Source of the DNA: Rhizomys pruinosus
Lineage: Eukaryota; Chordata; Mammalia; Rodentia; Spalacidae
NCBI GenBank assembly: GCA_009823505.1
Contig: VZQC01008797.1
Coordinates: forward strand, 157,491 to 221,490
Length of the DNA: 64,000 nt
Direction: 5' to 3'
Position 1 is the first letter of the stretch, and every line of letters begins with the position of its first letter. Of the stretch, positions 46,177-56,110 are shown one piece after another. The position numbers were made by a program, and so were the translations under genes. The notes under the pieces were generated by a model that was given only the letters and a program-made list of their open reading frames with translations, had not been told where the DNA came from and did not search any database.

Positions 46177-49100
46177 CTGTGGAGAAAAGAATAGTCACTC
46201 TTAGCTCACAGGATAGAGTGTGAGTAGTCTGACAATGGCTGCATCACACTGCAGAGGCTGAGAGTCTGGTGGTTGCTCAGTCCACCAGGTTGGGTGTCTC
46301 AGTAGTCCCAATCTGCTGCTGAAGGCCTGATTGATTCCAGGAGATCTGCTCCTCTTCAGTCTCCACTGCAATCCAAGAAGTTGGTCACAGCAGCAAGACT
46401 AACTCACCAGTGAGGGAAAAGGCCAGGGGCAAAAAGCAAGAGCTCCCTCCTGCCATGGCCTTCTCTATGGGCTGCCCTCAGAAGGGAACGCCCACGTGTG
46501 GGGTCCTCCAGCTTCAAAGGATCCAGTCAGAAGGTCGCTCTCTCATGTTAGTTACTCCCAGATCCGGTCAAGTTGACACCCGGCATTAGCCATCACAGTA
46601 TCCAATTCAATCTTTTGTATCCTGAGTACATATATTTTAAATAATGCTATGTGTAATTTGTCTAAATTTACTGAAGATTAATAAAATAATACTCAATATC
46701 ATTTTTTCTGAAAAACTGTTTGAAATCTCTCTATATAAATTCAGTTGAATCCTGCTTGCTTGCCTTTTTGTGAAATAAATGAACATGTAATATCCTACTG
46801 CTGTTATGCAAATGAACATGAATTCTGCTAAAATATATAGCTTTTTAAAATATATTTTATTTTTTTATGTGCATGAGGGTATTCCTACATGTGCATCAGT
46901 GTGCTCATGCCGTGCATTGTTTCCATAGATCAGAAATGGGAGTCAGATTCCCCAGAACTGGAATGGATGGTTGTTAGCGACCATGTGGGTGCTGGGGATC
47001 AAACCCAGGTCTTCTGCAAGACCAGTCACTGTTCTTACTCTCTGAGCCATCTCTCCAGCCCCAAAATATATAACTTAACTGTGAAGCATCAACTCTTTTA
47101 ATGCATTCCTGGTTGTCTTGATGATCCTGTACAATAAGAAAACAGTGAGATACCAAGGAATAAGCAGCTAATGGTTCCTTTGTGATCTGCACACATGGTT
47201 ATGCTTTGGATACCATGTATGTGCTGAGTGCTCAGTCTCCAGCTGTGACGCTACTAAGAGGAGACTGGATTACAGGTGCACAGTCCCGTTAGTAGATTAA
47301 CTGATTGAGAGTTCCTAAGAGAATGAAGTGAGGCCTCTGTATATGATGTAGGTCACTGGGGCCAGGGCTTTGAAGGTGACTCTTTCTATGGACTTTTTCT
47401 ACTTCTCTGCTTCCTGTTCACTAAGCCAGCAACTTCCCGCAGCCACGCCCTTCTGCCGTGTTTCTGCACTGCCAAGGACTAAGCAATGGGACAGGCTGAC
47501 TATGCATTGAGACCTGGTGAACTGTGAGCCAAAGTAATCTTTCCAGTCTTGTTTACATCAGATGTTTTCCACAGTGTCAAAAAAACTGATTAATTGACAT
47601 TCTGTACTTTCATAACACTGGTTAAAATCCACAGCATGTCGGGAGCTGGAGAGATGGCCTAGTGGTTAAGAGCACCAACTGCTCTAGAGGACCCAGGTTC
47701 AATTCCCAGCACCCACATGGCGGCTAAGAACCATCTTTAACTCCAGTTCCACGGGAATCTGACACCCTCTTCTGACCCCTGTCATTGCATGACAGGGGTG
47801 CACAAACCTACATGCAGATAGTACACTCATACACATAGAAAAATAAATAGGGGGCTGGAGAGGAGGCCTAGTGGTTAAGAGCTCCAACTGCTCTTGCAGA
47901 GGACCTAGGTTCGACCCCCCGCACCCACATGGCAGCTGAGAACCGTCTTTAACTCCAGTTCCAGGGGAATCCGACACCCTCTTCTGACCTTTGCACAACA
48001 TGGGTGCACAGACCTACATGCAGACAGTACATTCAAATAAATAAATAAATAAATTTTTTTAAAAAAGAAAAAAAAATCTACAGCATGTCTGGGGCTCAGC
48101 AGTTGAGAGTACTGGCTGCTCTTGTAGAGGACGCAGGTTTGTTTCCAGGACATACGTGGCAGCTAACAATGCCTGTAACTGCAGTTTCAGGGGAATTTGA
48201 CACCATCTTCTGATCTCTGAGGGCATTGCAGGACATGGGAGTACTTACATCCGTATAGGCAATACACTCATGAACATAAAATAAAAAAAAATAATAAAAT
48301 ATTTTATAAAATAATTACAAGTACAATCTGCAGCATGGCATGATGTGGGTAGTTCCTCTTGGGTGTCAAAGTTCCACACTGATATTTACTGCTTGTTTTC
48401 TTTTCATACCCATTGTTTCTATGCTGGTTAGGATTTCTGAAATTGGCCTTGTGACTCTCTGTGGTACATTTTGCCACAATTTGAAAAGTAATGCTTAAGA
48501 CCCTGTCTCAACTCTGGTGAGGTGGGGGTATGGGGGGGGGACACGGGTCTAGATTTGATAAAAAAAATATATAAATAAATAAATTTTTAAAAAGACCCTG
48601 TCTCAAAAAGACAAAAAAAAAAAATTCTATGTAAAGTGTAGAAAACATAAAATAAGTTCTGTGTGCCAACCGGGTCTCCATAGATATTTTTTAAAAAAGA
48701 CATACATATTCTCAGTAAAGGAGTTAGTCTAGTCATCATCCCTAAAACTTCATCCCTGTGCACTGATGGAGCCTGGCCTCTGCACAACGCACACAAGCAG
48801 GACCAGCCAACTTCCACACTACAGGCAAACACTCATGTACATAAAATAAAAATAATAAGAAATTCAATGTAAACTGTGAAAGTGTGAAAAGAAAAATAGA
48901 AAGTTCTGTGTGGGGACTGGAGAGATGGCTCAGTGGTTAAGAGCACTGACTGCTCTTGCAGAGGACCCGGGTTCGATTCCCAGCACCCACAAGGCGGCTA
49001 AGAACCGTCTTTAACTCCAGTTCCAGGGGAATCAAACACCCTCTTCTGACCTACACGGCATTGCACGATTGCACGACACGGGTGCACCAACCTACATGCA

Positions 49101-52100
49101 GACAGTACATTCATACACATAAGAAAATAATAAATTTTAAAAAGTTTTTTAAGGAAAGCTCTGTGTGACAATAGGCTTGAGATAGACATTAAAAAACACG
49201 CATGGCTTTCAAAAGTAGTTAGTCTAGTCCTTGTACTTGACACTCCCTTGCAGATATACATAATAGAGCTAGACATACATATACACATAATCTTATGAAA
49301 GCCTATCTTTCTCATACATGCAGACTTTCAACCAAACTTGGAATCATGTTTTCAGCCCATTGTGAACCTCTTCAATCTTTGACATCAATGTTAGAACCTT
49401 ACAATGTAAAAAAGAAATGAACCTTATAGTGTGTAAGCAACTCGGATTGAATATTCAAATGAGCTCATCTAATACTCACATATCAGGATGTAAAATAGAG
49501 TCATTTATCCACCTCCACTTCTGCTCTGGTGATGAGTAATTCAGTCCAATCCAAAATAACTGTCCTGCTCTTCCCCTTACCAAGTTCTGTATGAGCTTCT
49601 GTTATCAAAACAGAATAAGAAACTCAGCACTGAACCTGTTTATTCCTGACTCTTCTACCAACTTCCTGAAACCTAGTTCAAGCATCACCCCTGTTTGAAA
49701 CCTCTCCTGTATCTCCACCAGAATTAGTCTTCCTTCTTTTTGAACTCTCTCCCCACACATTGATGATTCTAACACATTCATCTCATTATATTCAGTTATT
49801 GGCTCAGATGTCCGATTGGTCTCTCAGATGATGAGATTCTAGAAGACAAAGTCTCCACTTCCTCTGCACAGATAATCAGCTGAAGTCCAGATGTTGAAGT
49901 GTCTTAAAGAAAGTGCTCAGTTCTACTAAGCCATTTTACTGATCAATTCACCAGTTCTTCTTGATCTTGAATAAGCAGCAACGTGGCTTCTTTTGCAGAG
50001 CAGGTAGTTACACCTTCATCCCAAGGTACAGAAGTTTGAGAAACAAATGAGCATTTATCTTTGTGTGCATGCCAATCTTTTGGGCACTGTGGTAGAGGTG
50101 GTCTCCCTAAAGTAAGAAAGAAGAAATGTTATATTTATGCTACACCACAACCAATTATACATAATAGTTTACCTGCATACACTTTTATTAATATATGTGG
50201 CAAGATTAATGTTGTCAAATGTCAGTGGAATGTAATAACAAAAATCATTTTATGTTTTGTTTCTATCAATTAACTTCAGACAAAGTAAATATTTGAAATT
50301 TTTATTAAAATAATCAAATATTTCTTTTGTTTTCTAGATGTATTATCTGTGTGAATGTGTGTGTGAGGAGAATGCACACATGTGTGTGCAACTCCATATA
50401 TGCACACATGGAGGACAGACAAGGAGGTAGGGTGTCCTCTGTCACTTTCTGCCAACTCCTTTGAATGTTACATTTCTCCTCTATTCCTGTTTCATGAATC
50501 GCAACCAATTACACACACTCATTGCTCTATCAGCACACACTTTTATTAATACATGCTGAAAAGAGATTAATATTGTCATATCAGGGTAACACAATAAATA
50601 ACGAATGATTCATTTTATGTTCCATTTATATTAGTTAACTTCAGATATAAATTTAACTGTTTGAAATGGTTAATAAAATAACCAAACATTCCACTAAAGA
50701 ACAGTTTTTTTTTAAGTTGATATTTGGTTGTTAGTGATGAAGTGTGCCAGCAGCCCAAGGCTCCATGGCTGGTGGTCAAGATCACAGGCTTCAAGGTCAC
50801 AGGGCTTCATTGCAGGTCCAACACTGTCACTGACCAGTCACATCACTCTCAATTTGTTTAACCCTTTTATGCTTCAGTTTCCTCAAACATAAAACCATGG
50901 TGATAATAGAATATTAATTGCTGGCCCATGTGAACCTTAACTAAAGTAACACATGACATCTATCAAATATCACCTGTTATTTTTAGGAAATTCAATCCAC
51001 AGAATCACCTGTTGTGTCAGTCCTGTTCTCTTGAACACTGCATTTTTCTACTGACAATTTTTGTATTAAGATTCTTACTGGTAAATAAGAAAGCACACGA
51101 AGAAAATTAGATGCTGAAATAAATGCGAGAATAGATGCTATATTTCTCAGTTCAGGAAATGAAGATATTCAACAAATCTGAACATGCAGACTAAGGATAA
51201 AGTATTAGCAAACTGGACTGAGTTCAGTGTGGAGACAATGCATACAAAAAAAGACAAGGGACTGGAAAAATGGCTCAGTGGTTTAGGACACTGGCTGCTC
51301 TTTCAAAAGACTCTTGAGTTTGAATCCCAGCATGGGCATTGATAACCATCTGTAACTCCAGTTTCAGGGGATCTGATGCCTTCTTCTGTCCTCCATGGGC
51401 ACTGTGAGACATGGGTGCACTTACATATATGCAAGTCATACATATAAAATAAAAATAAATTTAAAAATATTTTATTTTTTATTTTATGAGTATGATTGTA
51501 TTGCTTGCCTGTGAGTAAGTGCACTTGTGTCCTGCAATGCCCTTGGATATCAGAAGGTGTCAGGTCCCATGAAACTGGAGTTACAGATGGTTTGTTAGCT
51601 GCCTTATAGGTGCTGGGACTCAAACCCCAGTCTTCTACAAGAGCAGTCTGTGTTCTTAACTACTAAGCCATCTCTGTAGCCCCATAAAGAGAAATTTTTA
51701 AAAATTAAAAAAAGAAGAAAAACAGAGAACACAAGAATTCACAGCTTTAAGTCACATATTATCTTCTGTAAAAATAAATTTAGGGGCTGGAGAGATGGCT
51801 CAGTGGTTAAGAGCACTGGTTGTTCTTACAGAAGACCGGGTTCAAATCCCAGAGCCCATGTGGCAGCTAACAACTGTCTGAAACTCCATTTCCAGTGGAT
51901 CTAACACCCTCTTCTGTCCTCCTCAGGCATTGCACAACTTGGATACACTTAAGCATACACAGACATAACACTCATATACATGAGATTAAAAAAAAATAAA
52001 GAAAAGAAAAAAATGTTTTAAAAAAAGTAAATTTAAGGATGTCACTGAAAATCTTAAAATGTCCACACTCAGGAATAAACATTCTCATCTTCAAAATGAG

Positions 52101-55100
52101 TGTGACAACACCCACTCCAAGGCAAAAAGTGTCAAAGGCCATCTGGAGTTTCAGTAGGTACCTAATCACCTAAATATTTAGGCACTTTAGTTTTCTTTGT
52201 CATTGTCATCTATTATAATTTTGAGTTTTTTTATAGTTCTGGGTGCACAGGTGTCATATCCCAACAACACACTCAGAAAAACTAAGAAGAGAAATGTGGT
52301 TTCCATAGTGGACACCTTTTTTTTTTTTTTTTTTTTTTNNNNNNNNNNNNNNNNNNNNNNNNNNNNNNNNNNNNNNNNNNNNNNNNNNNNNNNNNNNNNN
52401 NNNNNNNNNNNNNNNNNNNNNNNNNNNNNNNNNNNNNNNNNNNNNNNNNNNNNNNNNNNNNNNNNNNNNNNNNNNNNNNNNNNNNNNNNNNNNNNNNNNN
52501 NNNNNNNNNNNNNNNNNNNNNNNNNNNNNNNNNNNNNNNNNNNNNNNNNNNNNNNNNNNNNNNNNNNNNNNNNNNNNNNNNNNNNNNNNNNNNNNNNNNN
52601 NNNNNNNNNNNNNNNNNNNNNNNNNNNNNNNNNNNNNNNNNNNNNNNNNNNNNNNNNNNNNNNNNNNNNNNNNNNNNNNNNNNNNNNNNNNNNNNNNNNN
52701 NNNNNNNNNNNNNNNNNNNNNNNNNNNNNNNNNNNNNNNNNNNNNNNNNNNNNNNNNNNNNNNNNNNNNNNNNNNNNNNNNNNNNNNNNNNNNNNNNNNN
52801 NNNNNNNNNNNNNNNNNNNNNNNNNTTTTTTTTTTGCTGTTAGCTAGGCATGGTGGCACATGCCTTTAATCCCAGCACTCAAGAGGCAGAGGCAGAAGCA
52901 GGTAGATCTCTGTTAGTTCAATGCCAGCCAGGTCTATATAGTGATTTCCAGGCCAGCTAGGGCTACAGAGAAACCCTGTCTCAAAGAGACCAAAAAAGAA
53001 ACTTTTTTTGATTGCTTGAAGTTTATTCTAGGTATATAAGTAGTTTGTCTGCATTATATGAGTAATGTGCATGCAATACCTATGGAGGTCAGAAGAGAGT
53101 GTTGACTTCCCAGGAACTGGAGTTCCAGACAGTTGTTAGTTGCCCTGTATGTGCTGTGAACTAAATCCATGTCCTCTGCAAAAGCAGCCAGTGCTCTTAA
53201 CCAATAAGCCATCCCTCCACCATAACAATTAGTTTTGTTTTGTTTTTTATTAATTTTATTTATTTCTGTATGTGTATGAATGTACTGTCTGCATGCAAGT
53301 CTGCGCACCCGTGTCGTGCAACGCCGCGGGGGTCAGAAGAGGGTCTCGGATTCCCCTGGAACTGGAGTTCTCCTGGAATTGGAGCCTCAGACGGTTCTCA
53401 GCCGCCATGTGGGTGCTGGGGATCGAACCCGGGTCCTCTGTAAGAGAGGTCGGCGCTCTTAACCGCTAGGCCATCTCTCCAGCCCCCACAACAATTAGTT
53501 TTAACTGGGTGTTTGGAGCAGAAAAGAACCTTTCTTAACCATCATAATGCAGAGTTCTGCAAGATGCAGTCTCAATTAGGTCCAACTAAGTGTTTGTTCT
53601 AGAAAAGCAACACATGCATAAATATTATTTTATCAATCTTGTGTATAAAAGAGTGTTATGAGAATCAAATTTGATAGGTATGAAGATGTTTGAAAATGGC
53701 TAAGTCCTGTGCAAAAATAAAGCACGCGTCCTGTTGAGCAAAGTGAGCCAAACATTTCCTCTGAGAAGGAGGATCTTTATTTATTTAAAATACATTTTCC
53801 GGGGGTCTAAAGAGATGGCTCAGTTGTTAAGAGGACTGGCTGTTCTTGCAAAAGACCCAGATTTCAACCCCAGGACCTATATGGCAGCTAACAACCATCC
53901 TTAACTCCAGTTCAAGGGGCTCCAACACCCTCTTCTGTCCTTTGTGGGCATTGTATGACAAAGGTACACTTACATACATGCAGGCATAACACGCATAAAA
54001 TAAATTTAAAAAAATTAAAAATACACATTTTGGATGCTCAGTTTTGTACAAAGTACCACTTTTGATGCTGGTGACATCTTGGACCATTCTTGGACCTCAG
54101 ATACCACTGTTGTCTAGAATGATCTTCTCCAACTTGGGTCAAAAGGTATGACAGTCAAAGAACGGCATTTGTGAGCCAGTATGTTGTTTTCAACATTTCA
54201 ATTGTAAACAGTTCTTATTTATTGACAGAAGCTGAATTCCCAAACCCCCAATGGATGGCTAACTGTGGGTATTACCGATCTCTATGCACTGTTTTACACA
54301 CATGCTTGCACATACACAGTTTTACACCTTAACCCAGCACATATACCACACATGGCAGCTATGATTTTCACAGTTTGATGTGTGGCAGCAATAACTGTCT
54401 TTTTCTTCCTCTTTTTTTGTTGAGCCAGGGTCTCCCTGTATCTCCAGTTGGCCTGGAACTCTCTATGTAGACCCGGCTGGCATCAACACCACAGAGATCT
54501 TCCCTGCCTCTGCCTCTTGAGTTCTAGGATTAAAGGTATTCACCAACATGCCTGGGGACTCTAAGGCTTCTTTTCTAATTTAAAACTTCGAAAAGTCAAT
54601 AGTTTCTAATAAGCAGCTTTTAAAATTATGATTCAGATGCTTGCCACAATATAGAAAGAATATCAGATTGAAAACATTGCAATAATATGTCATTAAATTC
54701 TGATAAACCCCAGAATGTAACACTATATCATGACCATTTTTAAAATTTTATTTATTATTTTTATGTGTATGAATATACTGTCTGCATGTAGGTTGGTGCA
54801 CCCATGTCATGCAATGCCACAGAGATCAGAAGAGGATGTCGGATTCCCCTGGAACTGGAGTTAAAGATGGTTCTTAGCCGCCATGTGGGTGCTGGGAATT
54901 GAACCCAAGTCCTCTGCAAGAGCAGTTGGTGCTCTTAACCACTGAGCCATCTGTCCAGCCCCCCATGACAATTTTATACACATATTTTTGACCTCTGCTT
55001 CAGGCTTTTTGGTCTATCCCTGGGTTCTGCTGTTCTTCACTTATGACCTCATATAAGCCTTCCCCATTAGATTACTAAACCTTCCCACAGAAGACAATGC

Positions 55101-55547
55101 GGATTTTAACCAATGCTAAATGCTAAGGATGCAGCTGCAGTGAACTGAGTCACAGTGTTTGTGTTTTGTAGAGGGGTTCAGAATTGGCAAGTTGCTTTAT
55201 ACCAAGTCTACAGTGTGACTCTTTCATTGCCTTTAATAGCTGGACATGGTAGTGCATGACTTTAATCCCAGATCCTAGGAGGCAGATGGATCTCTGTGAG
55301 TTCAAAGCCAGCCTGGTCTATAGAGTAAGTTCCAAGACTGCTGGTACCACAAGGAGACCCTGTTTAAAAAAGACCAAAACTGGCTGGGCGTGGTGGCACA
55401 TGCCTTTAATCCTAGCACTTGGGAGGCAGAGGCAGGCAGATCTTTGTGAGTTCAAGGCTAGCCTCGTCTACAGTTCAAGGCCAGCCTCGTCTACAGAGTG
55501 AGTTCCAGGACAGCTGGAGCTACAGGGAGACCCTGTCTCGAAACGAC

Positions 55548-55585
<38 letters not shown>

Positions 55586-55962
55586 CCAAAACCACTTCCC
55601 TTCCTTGTATATGTAGTGTATTCTTTCTTTGGGATCTTTTAACTTAACTAAGGCTGAATAGAACGTTCAGGTTTCCTGATGACTACTTGAATAAAAATGT
55701 AATGTATGAGTTTTTTCTCTTCAAAGTTATGGTTTGCTACAATTGTCCTCTGCTATTCAACACTAACATAGAACTGCTTCTCATCTTCAAAGCAATAACT
55801 TAAAACTGTAAGTTTAAGAAGGAAATTTTAACTCTGGAAGGTACTCATATGCTAAGAGGAGAAGAAAAGCCACTTACCTAAGGGAAGAGATGAAGGTGAT
55901 TCATGTTCAGGTCCTGGAGTCCTAGGTGGCCTTAAATTGGCATAAACCTTTGGTGTATCCAT
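46047..55962 (-). CDS. Klrb1: NKR-P1 (Klrb1) family NK-cell C-type lectin-like receptor, split gene, exon 2 not located
   Basis: Five minus-strand exons with matching splice phases give a type II membrane receptor of the NKR-P1/CD161 family. These are disulfide-linked dimers on natural killer and some T cells that bind Clec2 (Clr/LLT1) ligands; this role is family knowledge. Coding parts are 55,962-55,878, 51,077-51,009, 50,106-49,952, 49,598-49,480 and 46,176-46,047. They total 558 bases (185 residues plus stop) without exon 2. A usual exon 2 of about 33 residues would bring the protein near 218, close to the family's usual 220-230. Visible hallmarks are the N-terminal PPRTPG and SPSSLP motifs, a stalk cysteine, CPKDW, DKC, QDQEEL, FWIGL, a WRWIN box and six lectin-domain cysteines. 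I found no frameshift or internal stop in the exons seen. Odd points are the missing anchor exon, a changed last-cysteine motif and a shortened C-terminus. Family assignment is near certain; orthology to one named Klrb1 member is not. Confidence 0.9.
46225..46600 (-). repeat. Dispersed repeat in intron 5 of the Klrb1-type gene (copy 3)
   Basis: It shares CAGTAGTCCCAATCTG-type sequence with 58,565-58,590 and is present at the same place in blocks B' and B3. It therefore predates the gene duplication. Confidence 0.5.
46840..47062 (-). mobile_element. B2 SINE in intron 5, absent from the paralogue
   Basis: AAAATATATA flanks the element (46,830-46,839 and 47,063-47,072) and occurs once in block B3. 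It is also present in noisy block B'. Confidence 0.93.
47645..48300 (+). mobile_element. Three B2 SINEs in a row in intron 5
   Basis: Copies at 47,645-47,850, 47,851-48,060 and 48,085-48,300 each have a head, a B box and a tail. The third is the most diverged (CAGGTTTGTTTCC B box). Confidence 0.9.
48301..48912. other. Intron 5 sequence with a local duplication
   Basis: AAGTTCTGTGTG and AGTTAGTCTAGTC blocks at 48,650-48,735 recur at 48,900-49,229, where a B2 has split them. It also has a short B1 3' scrap near 48,590. Confidence 0.55.
48913..49153 (+). mobile_element. B2 SINE with target duplication in intron 5
   Basis: AAAGTTCTGTGTG at 48,900-48,912 recurs with one change at about 49,155-49,167. 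It lacks the internal duplication. Confidence 0.93.
49480..49598 (-). CDS. Klrb1: Klrb1-type exon 5: WIGL and WxWIN core of the lectin-like domain
   Basis: The 119-base exon lies between an acceptor (GATAACAG, minus sense) and a consensus GTGAGT donor. It starts at phase 0 and ends at phase 2. It encodes 39 residues, including [27 protein letters not shown] and SILHPD. FWIGL and the WxWIN box are core structural elements of NK-cell lectin-like domains. NYS and NDS are potential N-glycosylation sites. The stretch before FWIGL appears one residue longer than in human and rat relatives as I recall them. Confidence 0.94.
49952..50106 (-). CDS. Klrb1: Klrb1-type exon 4: first third of the C-type lectin-like domain
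   Basis: The 155-base exon has a pyrimidine-rich acceptor ending TTTAG and a GTGAAT donor. It encodes 51 residues after completing a glycine codon from exon 3. Key landmarks in order are [35 protein letters not shown] and DQEEL. These are the first three conserved cysteines and the alpha-2 region of the NKR-P1 lectin-like fold. The family motif LLIQDQEEL is fully kept. It ends at phase 0, which matches the start of exon 5. Confidence 0.95.
50107..50767. other. Intron 3 sequence, no exon
   Basis: Between exons 4 and 3. A GTGTGTG-rich stretch near 50,350-50,400 and AT-rich sequence; two similar stretches (about 50,150-50,300 and 50,510-50,700, both with CACTTTTATTAATA) suggest a local duplication. 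Confidence 0.5.
50768..50965 (+). mobile_element. MIR (ancient mammalian SINE) in intron 3
   Basis: TTAACCCTTTTATGCTTCAGTTTCCTC and ACCATGGTGATAATAG match MIR order well. Confidence 0.75.
51009..51077 (-). CDS. Klrb1: Klrb1-type exon 3: extracellular stalk
   Basis: The 69-base exon has an acceptor (minus-sense TTTACCAG just above 51,077) and a GTGATT donor below 51,009. It starts with two bases completing a codon and ends one base into the next. In that frame it reads RILIQK, a serine-valine pair, [11 protein letters not shown] and TT. NKR-P1 stalks share this LIQKxSxEKC arrangement, in which the cysteine supports dimerisation. NRT is a potential N-glycosylation site. Exon 1 also ends at phase 1, so exon 1 could splice directly to this exon in frame. 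Confidence 0.9.
51258..51995. mobile_element. B2 SINE trio in intron 2: plus (51,258-51,465), minus (51,466-51,692), plus (51,783-51,995)
   Basis: The first two are nearly adjacent and in opposite orientation, so they can form a long hairpin in the transcript. All are moderately diverged. Confidence 0.88.
51996..52338. other. Intron sequence left of the gap; no clear exon 2
   Basis: A minus frame near 52,085-52,170 contains LLKLQMAF and a hydrophobic run, but it lacks proper splice sites and family residues. It is not accepted as the transmembrane exon. Confidence 0.4.
52339..52825. other. Assembly gap (487 N) inside the Klrb1-type gene
   Basis: T runs flank both sides. It lies between exon 1 and exon 3, exactly where the transmembrane exon is expected, so the missing exon may be hidden here. 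Confidence 0.99.
52843..52998 (+). mobile_element. B1 SINE in intron 1 or 2
   Basis: Complete copy from GCTAGGCATGGTGG to AACCCTGTCTCAAAGAGACC. Confidence 0.9.
53005..53222 (-). mobile_element. Older B2 SINE
   Basis: GTATGTGCTGTGAACTAAATCC and ACCAATAAGCCATCCCTCC show heavy divergence. Confidence 0.8.
53237..53489 (-). mobile_element. B2 SINE, duplication-bearing subtype, perfect target duplication
   Basis: AACAATTAGTTTT at 53,224-53,236 and 53,490-53,502. Intact A and B boxes. Confidence 0.95.
53503..53805. other. Unique intron sequence, no exon seen
   Basis: No transmembrane-like or splice-bounded frame found. Confidence 0.5.
53806..54015 (+). mobile_element. B2 SINE
   Basis: GGGTCTAAAGAGATGGCTC head to CATGCAGGCATAACACGC end. 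Confidence 0.9.
54016..54411. other. Unique intron sequence, no exon seen
   Basis: I found nothing resembling the missing exon 2 on minus. Confidence 0.5.
54412..54557 (-). mobile_element. B1 SINE, diverged
   Basis: GAGCCAGGGTCTCCC to CACCAACATGCCTGG on minus. Confidence 0.88.
54738..54962 (-). mobile_element. B2 SINE without internal duplication
   Basis: GGAGTTAAAGATGGTTCTTAG marks the non-duplicated subtype. Confidence 0.92.
55238..55605 (+). mobile_element. Two B1 SINEs in tandem (55,238-55,377 and 55,379-55,590)
   Basis: The second copy contains a duplicated GTTCAAGGCCAGCCTCGTC unit (22 bases) and a long A tail. Confidence 0.92.
55606..55877. other. Start of intron 1, unique sequence
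   Basis: No repeat or exon seen apart from the donor at its right edge. Confidence 0.5.
55878..55962 (-). CDS. Klrb1: Klrb1-type exon 1: start codon and cytoplasmic tail
   Basis: The start codon (plus-strand CAT at 55,960-55,962) has a G at +4. The exon encodes 28 residues beginning [10 protein letters not shown] and continuing through PPRTPG and SPSSLP, a close match in order to the N-terminus of rodent NKR-P1 receptors. It ends one base into a codon at a strong donor (G then GTAAGT in minus sense; the complement of GT is at 55,876-55,877). The tyrosine lies in K-V-Y-A-N-L, so a YxxL half-motif exists. The residue two before the tyrosine is lysine, not the I/V/L/S of a classic ITIM. The Lck-binding CxCP motif of the family would lie in exon 2, which is not seen. 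Confidence 0.92.
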
Positions 55963-56110
55963 TGCAGATGGGGGTTGTGGCACTGAACGTGTGAAAAGGG
56001 ACAAGCTTCACCTTCTGTGAGGTGAGAAGAGCAAAAGGAAGTCCACTGTGAACACTCTGCTGTCTGTGTCCACACCCGCCCACGCTGCAGCTGAGGGCTT
56101 CTCCTTTGGG
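55963..56110 (-). promoter_or_regulatory. Klrb1: Putative promoter and 5' UTR of the Klrb1-type gene
   Basis: The sequence just upstream of exon 1 (higher coordinates) has a GC/CACCC box at 56,071-56,084. It also has an ETS-type AGGAAGT element (plus strand) at 56,036-56,042 and an AT-rich TATA-like stretch near 56,119. ETS sites are common in lymphoid promoters. No transcription start can be fixed from sequence, so this is only a candidate. Confidence 0.35.

Larger units (their letters stand above)
45922..48300. repeat. Block B: segmental-duplication unit with Klrb1-type exon 6 (clean copy)
   Basis: This stretch is paralogous to 62,322-63,545 and collinear with the noisy copy at 38,220-40,800. 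It holds exon 6, an older dispersed repeat, a B2 on minus (46,840-47,062) and three plus-strand B2 copies in a row (47,645-48,300). Its left edge begins at the same AGTCACAGG in all three copies. Confidence 0.85.

Noticed and set aside
52085..52170. Hydrophobic minus frame with LLKLQMAF as the missing exon 2
   Set aside because: It has LKL like the family, but no acceptor or donor at the right phase and no CxCP or anchor-like run.
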